DNA from: Pigoraptor chileana | Taxonomy: Eukaryota > Opisthokonta > Filasterea | DNA: 40,620 bases | NCBI GenBank assembly: GCA_943704495.1 | Contig: CALSCR010003182.1 | Coordinates: forward strand, 1-40,620 | Reading direction: 5' to 3' | Part shown: piece after piece, positions 13,146 to 23,862 of the stretch | How positions within the stretch are numbered: the first letter of the stretch is position 1 | Layout: every line of letters begins with the position of its first letter | Notes under the pieces: generated by a model | Told to the model about the DNA's origin: nothing | Database searches by the model: none | The model's input: the letters and a program-made list of their open reading frames with translations, nothing else | Program-made: the position numbers and the translations under genes

Positions 13146-13418
13146 TTACTTTGCGGTCTTCTCGGCGGCAATGGCTGTAAATGATAGCAGAAGGAAACAA
13201 AGAAAAAGGCGTCAGTAATTGAAAGTGTCACAATGGGAGATGAGAAAGCGAGTGTGTAGATGAATGAAAATTTGCTTGACCAAAAGGCACACGAGAGTGT
13301 CAAAGCAAAGATACTCACTGTCCTTGGTGGGGAGGGTGTTCTTCTCCTGGGTGCTGGTCTTCTTGAGCTTGGACTTGTCAAAGCCAGAGATGGCACCGGT
13401 GTCGACCTTGTCAGCCAT
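13146..13418 (-). CDS. Beta-thymosin (G-actin-sequestering peptide)
   Basis: A 42-residue single-domain beta-thymosin in two exons, 13418-13319 (33 codons plus one base) and 13174-13146, joined by a 144-nt phase-1 intron with a gtgagt donor and ttacag acceptor. Beta-thymosins bind monomeric actin 1:1 through an N-terminal helix, the LKKT linker and a C-terminal helix. Visible here: MADK start, the FDKSKLKKTSTQEKN core (actin-binding LKKT), L-P-T-K-D, and the C-terminal helix T-I-A-A-E-K. Length and motif order match vertebrate thymosin beta-4 (43-44 aa) almost residue for residue. Because the peptide is short and split, a length-filtered gene finder would miss it. A possible 5' UTR intron acceptor (cgcag) lies 18 nt upstream of the ATG on the minus strand. 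No signal peptide; cytosolic. Confidence 0.95.
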
Positions 13419-13724
13419 TTTGTCTGTGTTTGGTTGCTGCGTGGGAAGAGAGGAAGAATTGTTAGAAACCATAACAAAGACAACGAATGAATATTGCATT
13501 ACAGTCCACTCAGCCATTTCAATGCGCACATGCGCACAAAAGTCGAGAAAGTCGGAAAAACAGCAGCGCTGACGTCAGCAAGCAAACACGACAACAGAAT
13601 TGCCAAACCAACCTTAAAAAGCGGGAGAAAAGAGAGAAGAATGTGGTGGTGTGATGATTCAGAGATGAAGCTGTTGGCCTTTTATCGTGTGTGGATGGGA
13701 TGGGATGCTGTGTGGGGCTGTGTG

Positions 13725-13820
13725 CATGTGTGTGTGCGTGCGTGTGTGTTGTTGTGTGTGTGCGTGTGTGTGTGTGTGTGTGTGCGTGTGTGTGTGTGTG
13801 TGCGTCTGTGTGTGTGTTGG
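13725..13820 (+). repeat. (GT)n microsatellite
   Basis: Roughly 95 bp of nearly uninterrupted GT with GC interruptions. Cys/Val-rich and His/Thr-rich frames over it are artefacts. Confidence 0.9.
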
Positions 13821-14916
13821 GGTCCACCCACACGAAAAATCTCAGGCAGTCAGAACAAAGGGGCCCACTTTACGATAAACATCGTATTTCGATTTGTATG
13901 ATTAGCAATATCATTCTATGATTTAACGTCTATCAATGAAATACAGATATAAGTCATAAATTCGACAACATGGAAGACTTCATACTCAGTCCATACAAAC
14001 GCCTTAATCCAAAGTACAAAACAGCAAGCGTCAAGCCCACGCGAAAAAAAGAAGAAAATAATTACAAAATAATCGCCGCTCAGTATAACCACACTATGGA
14101 GGTGACGCATGCTGCAATCACACATGTGGGTGGCAGTCGAGACCCCATCCCTGCGTGTGTGTCCGCAGAGTTGCGTCTGCGTGCGTCTGCGTGCGTCTGT
14201 GCGTCTATTCAACAACAACACTGCAAAGTGGCCGACGAATGGCAAGGCGACACCGCGACAACCAACCTCCGCAACCGCAAGCCTTTTTTGGAAAGAAAAT
14301 GCAACGACACTTTTGCTTCGTATGATGATGGATGTGCACCTTTTTTGCTGTCTTTCGTACAAATCCGTCTGCTAGATGTCACACAGGGCTGGATGTATAC
14401 AATTATGCTTGCACATTTAAAGCGAAAGTCTCCTTTCACTGACTGTAAACATCTAATGTTTCAAAGAGTCGACGAATGACGTCATGGCGTCATCTTGTCA
14501 TTTTGTGTTGTTATTTGTGCCAAATGCTACTCTCATTGGATTTCAGTTCAATGAAGGATGTTTTGTGTACGTATGCTTGTGAAATGTTCCCCGACTGACA
14601 GACAATCTTTAGATCGTTAAGAATGGGATTGGCCCATGCGATGATGAGGCCCCACTCGACGCAAGTCTTGAAATGCAGTGTATTTGCGAGAGGCTGTGCG
14701 GTACGCAGAGTGGCGAGGATGTGTATATATATGTACATATACTAGCGATACGTTGAATGAATGTCGTCAATTTATGTTGGATAATTACAATTTTTGTACT
14801 TTCGTCGTGGGGCGTCATGATGTCGCCGCTTAGAATTAGCAGGAGCTAACGACGCCTGGTATCAGTGCATGGGGTCTAGTTCTTTCACGGCACGCTATCT
14901 CTAATCACAAGGATAA

Positions 14917-14939
14917 GGGGGGGGGGTTGGGGCGGGGTT
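14917..14939 (+). other. G-run cluster, potential G-quadruplex
   Basis: A run of ten G, then TT, GGGG, C, GGGG, TTG. Four G-tracts of at least four can be drawn with loops of 1-2 nt. It lies in gene-poor DNA about 1.5 kb upstream of the NACHT-myosin start. Confidence 0.4.
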
Positions 14940-15329
14940 GTTTTCGCGATATATTTGCTTGTATTTCTTCGCATCTGTCGATGCACTTCAGGTACGAACG
15001 TCTGTGATACAGATTGTTTGGTTCATTCACACAATATGGTCAACCCATAAACTGATGACCTTGCCGGCCGCTCTAAGGATAACATCGGCCTCAAATCAAA
15101 TTAAGAACACACCGGTGTAGGCGGGCTCATGGAGTGACGGCGTGCGCATATTTTCAGCTCAACACCAGTGAATACAACCAAGCCATCCAAGCAATAGTCG
15201 CATCAGATATTAATATGTTTCTTGAGGAAGGCACCCTTCACGTTGAGCACTCAATACAACACTTGCATTGCACTTAAAGATAGTACTTCATGCACCACCC
15301 GTGCTTTTGGTTGCCGTCCGTGCAAATCA

Positions 15330-15725
15330 CCAATCAAACGAGTAGCATGAGGCGCCCGTTTGACACACCAATCCCTCCATACAAACAGTATGTGAGTGCT
15401 TGGGCTCAACCGTGCAGGTCTTCCACGCACGACGCGCCCAGGTACAACATGTAAACATTTTTCAAAGGTGCAATTAGTACCAGGAAGAACCGTTGATAAG
15501 CATCCTTGCCTTTCCCAGGGATGGTCCAATCAAACGAGTCGCATGAGGCGCCCAAAGGCACTCCAGTATTACATTGGTATTTCCATGTGAAGTGTGGGCG
15601 CGTTGTAAATGGTCCAATCAGACGAGTCGCATGAGGCGCCCAACGAAACTCCAGTCTTACAATGCTATCTCTGTCTGAAGTGCGGGCGCGTCGTGCCCGT
15701 CACCAAGGGTTCCTCTTCCCCGTAA
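15330..15725 (+). repeat. Duplicated ORF-like element, 88-bp period, decayed
   Basis: Two tandem copies begin with ATG at 15521 and 15609 (88 bp apart). A shorter partial copy of the first 30 bases lies at 15330-15357. Translated from the ATGs, both read MVQS-N/D-ESHEAP...TPVL...KCGRVV. The second is open for 38 codons to TAA at 15723 and has a C-x2-C-x2-C-G-R-V-V stretch; the first has lost two of those cysteines and is frame-broken by the duplication. The stop overlaps a good donor-like GTAAGG. This could be a decayed exon or repeat-element fragment with a zinc-knuckle-like tail, or simply a duplicated non-coding element. Confidence 0.4.
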
Positions 15726-16446
15726 GGTGTGAAAAGGAATACCATTGCCATTCCGGGAATGGTCGTCGGATTTATTTGAAATACGCGATCAGTTCGGGCC
15801 ATTTCACCGCCACTCGGCCAATCTAATTGCCCTTAGAGACCCCCATGAACAGTGCGAATCCCCCGAGTCCCGTAATTCGCTCCATAGTCAAGTCATAGTG
15901 AGAAGCGAATTTTTGTTTCGTTTACGCATATGCACTTTCGTTGCCCCAACTGCCAAAAATGAGTGCAGGATGCACACGGGTTTCCTACAACTCTCTATGT
16001 TCATAGTATGCTCTTCAAGCTTATTTGATTGGGCATTATATGTGTGTTTAGAGGCATTCTTGGTTTTAGTAGTGTGCGCGTAACATCCAAACACAAACAC
16101 GCATCGTGATTCATTTTTACGACACATCAAGCACGAATACCCACCGCACGTAGCAGCGAGCAGCCACATTGCGTGCCTCTTGCTGCAATCGTCCTGAGGT
16201 GTTTGCGTGATTGTGCGGGTCGTTTCTGAGTGAGTGAATACTGTGCACTGGTTGCTCCCCAAGTCGTGTTCAGTAATCTCTCGGGAGGGGACTGCTCATC
16301 CGTCCTTTCCCTTATCGGATGGATATCCACGCGGATTGACGTCGCATCGCCGTGTCGGATTGGGCCTCCGAAGCCCATCCGATCAGCTGAGAGCGACCAG
16401 CGCTTGCCTGCGGATTGTTTCTCTCGTGGCTTGATTAGGAGCAATC

Positions 16447-19400
16447 ATGGGGTGCGGTGCGTCGAGACCAAGGGTGCAGAATACGGATGGCCCGCATCCA
16501 CCCGGGTCGGCCACCCTGCCAAGGCGTGGTAGCATGCTATCCCGTAAAGGAAGTTTGGGGTCGAAACTTGGAAGCGGAAGTCGCGATAGTGTACCTCTGC
16601 ATCTTCGGCCCGATTTTCAAATTATTCGCAGCGATCCCTTGTCGAAACACAACCCGCCGCGTGCGCCCGAGGAGGAAAGGTCGCTCGGGACAGTCGGAAG
16701 AATTGCGTCGAGTCTTTCGTTTGAGGGGCGTGATTACTCGCACATCTCGAGGAGAATTCTAGAAGACGGTGGATTGCGTGTGTATATGGCGATGCCGTTG
16801 GTCGGAATGGAGGCGGAGAGGGAGATCTTTCTCAACAGCTTTGTCCCTGAGCTTCGCGCCATGTGCAATAGTCGCGGTTTTGGCTTCACGATTGTCGATC
16901 CGCATCACGGTTGCGCCCAGTTTACGTGGAGGTCGCGTCTGCGCGTCTGTATGGAAGAGATTGATCGCTGCCATGTCTTTGTGGGATTGTGCGGCGCAAA
17001 ATACGGCGAAATTGTGGACTGGACACAGATTCCCGAGGAAGATGAATCGTCCCTTCTTCTGTCGTGGATTAGTCCTGAATTGCGGGACCGCAGTCTCTCG
17101 GAGCTTGAATTCAGGCGTGGATGCATAGATTCGCCGGTTGATCGCCCTGCGCTGATTATGGTCCGCGACGGTGCGTACGACAAAGAGATGGAAGAGCTCC
17201 TCGAAAGCGAGGGAAAACGGGGAGATGCGTGCAGATATCGTGCCGATTTGGAAGATGATGTGTATCATCGCAACTACTTGATCTCCGACGTGCACTCCAC
17301 AGCGATGGAGCGGCCCGGCGGCGTCTTTGCTTACGAGTACGTTCACCCTGAAAAGTGCGCGCGTCTCATGCACCGGTTCTGTCGCGGGTTCATCAAGAAA
17401 CTTCTTCCACCCGCGAGCGCACAGTGCTCGTTTGCGGCATCTGCAGACGCAATGCACGACGCCCATGCCATCAGCAGGCTGCTATTCCTTGTTCGCGATC
17501 CCACGTCCATCATTGACGACTCGTCCTCGGGCCGGTCGTCGTCTGCAGGTCACCGCAAGAACGTTGCGCTCATTGGTGAACCCGGATGTGGAAAGGCGTC
17601 ACTTTTGGCGGGTTGGATTGCCATTGCGGAGCGTGCACTTCACCCCGACGTCGACTTTGCCAACAACGAGGACGGCCTCCCACCCGGGGTCGTCGCCTTC
17701 TTCCACTCTTGCGGATGCACTCCGTCAGCTGCGTCTCTCGCCAACCTTCTTCGCCGCCTTTACTGCCGATTGTTCGGGACGGATGATGTTCCATGGTCGG
17801 AAGTGGGCTGCGACGTCGAGTCTGTCCAGGGACTTGCTGCGCTGCTGCCTGATTGGCTTTCGCGCGCATCGCAGGTGTATGACACGATATACATTGCCAT
17901 CGATGGCGTTGATCGCTTGTTGAACGACCCCCTCCCGGCGTCCGCGGTTCACGACCTACTGTGGCTTCCCGGACGCCTCCCACACAACGTGCACATTGCC
18001 GTATCGACCTCGGGTGGAACGACTCTGAGAGCGCTCGAAGAAAGGATGGATTTTGACATTAAAATGGTCCCCGACCTCACCGATTTTGAGCGAGAAGATC
18101 TCATTCGGCGCTATCTTCAGCAGGCGTATGTCGGCGGGTGCGACCCGGAAGAGCTCGCCCCGGCAATCTCGAATGCTCTCGCACCGTATCCGGCGTCAAC
18201 GAACCCGTTTTACGTCCGTTTGGCTGTGTCTGAGGCTGCGGCACTCCCTGGGCCAATAGCCGAGATGGCGCACCGAGCGGTTGAAATTGCCGAGGCCTCG
18301 GCAGATGCTTCCTTGTTAGCTGATGGGTTCCTTGCTCGTATGGAAAATGCGTCGGGTGCTGCGAGTGTGTCTGGGATCATGTCGCTCATGTGCGTTGCCT
18401 CCGAGGGCCTCACGGAGGATGACTTTTTGATGGTTCTCGGGCTGGACCGATGGACCGTCTATCTGACGCTGAGCACACTCAAGCCGCTTCTTGTGTATGC
18501 AAAGGGGCGATGGTCGCCCGCTCATGATAGTCTGCGTCTTGCCGTGTACAGGCGGTATATGCCGACGGAGGAGTTTGTGCTGACGGCACACGCACAGTTG
18601 GCGAGGCATTTTCACAGACGGTGGAGGGAGAGGAATGTTGTGACCCAGGTTATTGCGGAGATGCCGCAGCATCACGTGGCCGCTGGGCTGTGGTCTGACT
18701 ACACGCAACTGCTGACGGATGACGATTTTGTGTCAACCAAGTACCCTGACGGCGCACTCTCGGTGCAGGTATGTGTGTGTGTGAATGTGTTTGCGTGTGT
18801 TTGTATTTAGGTGGATGTGGGTGTATGCGAGCATGTGTGTGTGTGTGTGTTTTGTGAATTCGGTTCTGTGCGCGTGAAGCACGTCTGTATGTGTGTGCGT
18901 CGTGTGTTCAGCCCACACTGACTGACTCCATTTCAATGACCTTTTCCGCATGTCACACACTATTCCCACACAAATCACAACATTATTACACACACACGCA
19001 ATGCACACAGCACATTATCACCCAAGAGCACGCGCTTGCATTCCACAAGATCCTCGCGTATTCGAGTGCCATTGCTTCCCTCGATCTCTCTCGCACGTCG
19101 ATGGACGATGCCACTGGACAAATGATAGCCAATGCAATAGCACCCGGCCGACTTGAAGCCCTCTCTCTTGCATTCAACCGCGTGGGCGACGGCACTGCAC
19201 TTCAGCTGAAACTTGCGCTCGCAAAGCCCGGATGCTCACTGCGAAGACTTGTTCTGAGAGACAATCGGCTCAGTCCTGCGGGTGGCGCTGCACTCGCAGA
19301 CGCGCTCTCTGCAGAACAATCGACACTCAAGGCCCTCGATGTGGGCTGGAATGCACTCGGAGATGAAGGAGCCCGATCGATTGCACAGGCACTCGACAAG

Positions 19401-22400
19401 AACAGCACCCTGGAAACCCTCGACGTTGAGAACAACCACATTACTGCTGTGTGTGCGCCGCACATTGCCACAGCTGTCTCCAACAACAAGACGCTCGTGC
19501 ACCTGTATCTCGGTCGCAATTCACTCGGCGATGCCGGCGCGTGCCAAATTCTTGGAGCACTGCGTTCGCATGCGTCCATGCAGGTGATTGATCTTGAGAG
19601 AAACGGCCTCGGCGGTCGGTGTGTGAAGGATCTGTGCGACGTGATCCGGGAGAACCGCACACTGAAGCATATAATGCTAGCGGCAAACGATTTTGAAAAC
19701 GACAATCTCGCGCCGATCGCAAAGGTGATTGATGAACACCCAGTGACATTGGAGAGGGTTGACTTGCGCAGGAACAGCGGGCTCACGCACCCTGACCGTG
19801 GGTGTCTCGGCGAACAATCGGCACGTATCATCCTGCTCTCTGTGCCGTCGCGCAATATTACAGACAACATTCTCGCTTCAATGAGTGTTGGTGGGGTTGA
19901 ACTTCCCGCGCTGCTTCGGTCTGATTCTGCGCCACGCGTGTCACTTGTTGCCCAAATGCGACGGACATCGCGGAGTGCTGTTGGCGGTGCCCTCAAAACC
20001 CTCTTTCTCGACAACCCTCTCGAGCATCTTCTGTCTCCCGCGCCGAGAGAGCAGCTTGCAGCAGGGAGTGACCTTCCCACCGAAGACAGCATCGTGCGGT
20101 CGCTGCGGGATCGCTTTGCGGCGCATCATCTGTACGCGTACGCAGGCTCGGCGCTTGTCTTTATGAATCCGGGCATGCCTGTCCCTACAAACGATCTGAC
20201 CATCGAGGCTTACTACAGGTCGAAGGTTCCTGAAGGCCTTTCCCTGCCGCCGCACGTCTTTGCGATCGCAAACCGTGCATATGCGCTTGCGTCCCGGCGA
20301 CGGAAGCACCAGGCCATAGTCTTCTGTGGGCGGAGCGGGAGTGGGAAGACGGAAAACGTGCGTGCAATTGTCAATTACCTTGTCCGCTTAGCGTCGCCGG
20401 GGCTGCTGAAGCCGGTTCCCGGAGGCACAGTCGCTGCTCTCCCACTCGACAAACGCATGCAGCAGGCATTCCTGCTTCTCGAAGCATTCTGCAACCGACG
20501 GTCACAGCTCAACAACAACGCGTCGCAAATGGCCACTTTGTACCGCCTCCGCATTGGGCCGTCGGGAGCCATCGAGAGCGCGCGCGTGGAACAGCACTTT
20601 TTCAACCCGCAATGTGGCGGAGTTGGCATTGGAGCACTGGGAAGCATTGGGGGAAGCACTCTGCTGAACTCGTGGGCGGATGACCCCGCGACAGACTCGT
20701 CAGGCTTTCACGTGTTGTATAGTCTGTTGTACGAGGCAGACGCCCAGCTCCGCGCGCAATTGAATCTGTCGGATACTGTATCAAGCACCCTTGACGCTTT
20801 CAATGTGAATACGTCAGAGACGCAGAGGGAGCTCACCCGTGCGCTGGACGCCCTCGGCTTTGGTCTTGAAGAGCGTCGTGGCCTCTTTCGGGCTGTTGCT
20901 GCGGTGGTGCTCATGGGACGGCTATCGTTTGTTCCCCGCAACAATGCGCGCCACAGCAACAACAACAATAACGCTTCTCGTTCCAAGAAGAATTCGCCAG
21001 GCAACGGGCTTTACGACAGCGGTTACTGCGGCTCCTCCAGCAATGGACATGGTGCTAATGGAGACGCGTCTATGTCTGCATCATCGCATACCAACAACAC
21101 CAACAACAACAACAACACCGACCCTGAGTGCGCGCGGAGTGGCGATAGCACGCCGAGGGGAGCCACTTCTCGTCGCGAGTCTACAGACGGCACGAGCACG
21201 CCCAAAGAGAATTTGCCGTCAATTGTCGTCTCCAATCGCTCGATCGCACAAAGCATTGCACATCTTCTTGGAATTGAGTCGGGGGATGTTCTCGTTACCT
21301 CCATCCTGGGCGCCATCAACGCGGAAGACAGTGACAGCGACCCTGTTACAGACCCCGCAGCAGGCTCCTCGGCAGCATCACCACCGCCGCCTCCAACTGG
21401 AGGCCTTGCCAGCGTCAAGACCGCCGCCGAACTGTACGCGTCGCGTGCAACGGCGTGTGTGGGTGCACTTCGGAGCTTGTTGTACGAGCGGGTGGTCAGG
21501 GCGCTCATCATGGGCATCAACAGGGGTCTCTCTGCCGGCGTCGTCGAAACAACGGCTGAGCTTGACTCACAGCCCTACATTGCCGTGCTCGATGCTCCCG
21601 GACAAGGCATGAAAAGATCCTCATCCATCCACGATCTCTTTGCAAATGCGATCGGTGATGGCCTGCAGGGACTGTTTGACGAGCGCTGCGTGCGTCTGGA
21701 GACGTGGTTCGACCGGGAGCCCAACGGAGGGCACCAAATCGATCCCAACAAGGCCCGCCCGCAGCGTCCGCCGCCCGCTAGGCTCACACCGGGAGGATTC
21801 CTGGAGAGTGTGAATCGCGTGTTTGCGTCTTCCATTGCCTTTGGTGCGACTGCCAATGGCACGCCCGACGCAGGACAGGACAAGCGAGGAAGTTTAAAGC
21901 TGATTCCGCTCAACAACACCACTGCGGCGACTTCTTCAAACACGATTAACGGCACAACGTCCTTTAATGTCGCCGTCAATGCAAACGTCGTCCACGAATC
22001 AAACGATCCAATTCAGGCACTCGCTCTGCTGGACGAACCCGGCGGTCTCCTGGACACAATAGAGACGTGGGCGGGCGACGGCGAGGCGTTTGCAACTGCC
22101 ATTGGAAGGAAGCTTGCCCGTCATCCCGGTATTCGCGTCGTTCCAAACTCAACTACGGACGAATTTTCCGTGCGGCATTCATGCGGAACTGTGGAATACG
22201 ACGCGAGCGATTGGGCGGAACAGAATGTGGTCGATGGTCTCCTGAACAAACTTCTGGCCCGGATTCTGTCATCTAGTGAACACGACTTCATCCGTGGTGC
22301 GCTCGGAGACCCTCGCGTGAGTGTCAGCGCCCTGCGCAGCAGCACCGACGACGCTCTTGTTGACGACAACGGTGGTACAAAAACAACGGCGCCTGCGTCT

Positions 22401-22922
22401 CTTGTTGGACGGCTCCGTAAGTCAACGCGCGCGCTCTTCCACGCGCTACGGTCGATGCAAGTCCACTTTGTCCATTGTGTGTTGCCGCAGCGGAAGGATC
22501 CGCGCGTGTTTGAGCCCGCAGAGGTGATTGATCAGTTGAGATCGTCGAACGTTGTCGCTGCCGTCGGCGCACAGCGTGGAGGATATCCGCTCTCGATGAC
22601 ATTTGAGGACTTTGCAAAGTCGATTGCAGTGGGCCCTGTTGCTGTTATATCGACACCCGCCCACGCACCCATCATGGTTGCCACTGCCGCGGGAATGATT
22701 CTTGTTGGCAACGGGACGTCGAACGAACGCGGAGAGCGCTTCTCTCTCTCGGGTCCCTCTGGCAATGACATTACCGTGCCGCCGCCTGTGACCATTATGT
22801 ACAACGCAGAATGGGTCGAGGAGCAGCTCAAAATGCGAAAGATTGAGAAGACAGAGTACCAGATCGACAGTGGCCGGAGTGTGCTGCGTCTGCGCCTCAG
22901 CTCGCCGTTCTTCTGGGCGTAG
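16447..22922 (+). CDS. DUF4062-NACHT-LRR-myosin-motor fusion protein
   Basis: Two exons, 16447-18768 and 19011-22922 (phase 0, donor gtatgt, acceptor cacag), 2077 aa. Residues 1-6 are MGCGAS, a likely N-myristoylation plus palmitoylation signal. Residues 110-200 resemble the DUF4062 domain that precedes NACHT in TEP1/NPHP3/NWD-type proteins (VYMAMP...EREIF). A NACHT ATPase follows: Walker A GEPGCGKAS at 377-385 (Ala where Ser/Thr is usual) and Walker B IYIAIDGVD ending at 489. A winged-helix-like region follows at about 640-700. Residues 795-1025 are about eight RNI-type leucine-rich repeats. Residues 1130-1985 are a myosin motor: P-loop GRSGSGKTE (1214-1222), switch I region NNNASQM (1275-1281), switch II DAPGQG (1635-1640), and the conserved F-x-x-A-L segment before the SH1-helix region near 1955. 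An Asn/Ser-rich insert (about 1417-1503) interrupts the motor. No IQ motif is evident. Inferred role: membrane-attached STAND sensor or scaffold with a probably non-motile actin-binding module. Confidence 0.85.
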
Positions 22923-22952
22923 ATTCAGTCGACGACTGTGTGTCTCATTGAT

Positions 22953-22953
22953 A

Positions 22954-22999
<46 letters not shown>
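22953..22999 (+). repeat. (CT)n microsatellite after the NACHT-myosin gene
   Basis: About 45 bp of TCTC repeat some 30 bp after the stop codon, followed by T-rich sequence; probably in the 3' UTR. Confidence 0.85.
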
Positions 23000-23553
23000 G
23001 CTGCGCATTTTTTTAATTGTTTATTTTTCTGTTGTTTTCTGTTTCTGTTTTGTTTGCTTGCTTCCGTTTGTTTGCCTACCGTCGTCGTTTGCTAATGTTT
23101 TCGTCACAGCCGCTGCGTGCGTTACGCGTTCACCCACACCCTCTTCATTGTTGTTTTTTTGACAACCCACGAGGAATGTTTATAAATACACACCTGAAGT
23201 GTACGGAGCCCTCGGCACTGACAAACAGTGCTAAATAGATTCATCGGCTCTGTGTGCGTGCGCTGGCGTACAGCCAACTCGAAGCCTCGACGTAAGAATG
23301 CAAATATTGGTTGGGGACGTGCTCCCCACACGGAACAGCGCAAACCAAAGACATTTCGTTTTGAACTTTCTGTGCTTATAAGATACACTCTAAAAGCTAT
23401 TGCGGTGCGCGACACTCAATATAAGTACAGGCTTGGTGGTAACGGTTGCAATCTGACAGCTCGGTGACCACCACCGATCCAATTCGTCCCGGCGTAGTGC
23501 TTTTGTATGTCTGGGCGATCAGTGTCCATTGTTTTCTCGATGGCGGGTACTAT

Positions 23554-23583
23554 TAAAGTAAATATCCAACGATATTTACTTTA
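23554..23583. other. Perfect 13-bp inverted repeat with 4-nt loop
   Basis: Arms 23554-23566 and 23571-23583 (taaagtaaatatc and its complement) flank the loop CAAC. It is AT-rich and not followed by a T-run, and could be a cruciform, a transposon relic or an RNA hairpin. Confidence 0.6.
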
Positions 23584-23794
23584 TTATGCATACTTTTCGT
23601 TGATCAGACCCGGCACTCCGTGAGTGCTGTGAGTGCCCCTGCCACTAATCGATGTGCGATCAATCGGTGGGCATCGGTGCTTGTTTACATGTTGTGTGAG
23701 GCCGTCCTTCCTGTGACAACTCATTTTGTTATATATTATGGATTTGGTACAGCACAGGGGTACAGTACCCATGGTACGGTAGCATAAGGACACA

Positions 23795-23795
<1 letters not shown>

Positions 23796-23861
<66 letters not shown>
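23796..23861 (+). repeat. (CA)n microsatellite, about 33 perfect units
   Basis: Uninterrupted CA dinucleotide repeat in intergenic DNA. Confidence 0.95.

Positions 23862-23862
<1 letters not shown>

Larger units (their letters stand above)
13419..16446. other. Three-kilobase gene-poor region
   Basis: Contains the upstream region of the beta-thymosin gene, a (GT)n tract at 13725-13820, a G-run cluster at 14917-14939, a duplicated ORF-like element at 15330-15725, and the upstream region of the NACHT-myosin gene. No open frame elsewhere in it shows a recognisable domain. I found no convincing tRNA or other structured RNA by eye. Confidence 0.5.

Noticed and set aside
13916-14362. Minus-strand 148-codon open frame upstream of the beta-thymosin gene
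   Set aside because: It has AT-rich codons and a Phe-run from poly-A/T, no recognisable motif, and no composition shift compared with its flanks.
18769-18810. Read-through end of the NACHT exon (ending Val-Cys-rich) as the true C-terminus
   Set aside because: The extra codons are a GT repeat after a clear gtatgt donor, and a phase-matched acceptor at 19010 opens a 1303-codon frame that continues with LRRs.
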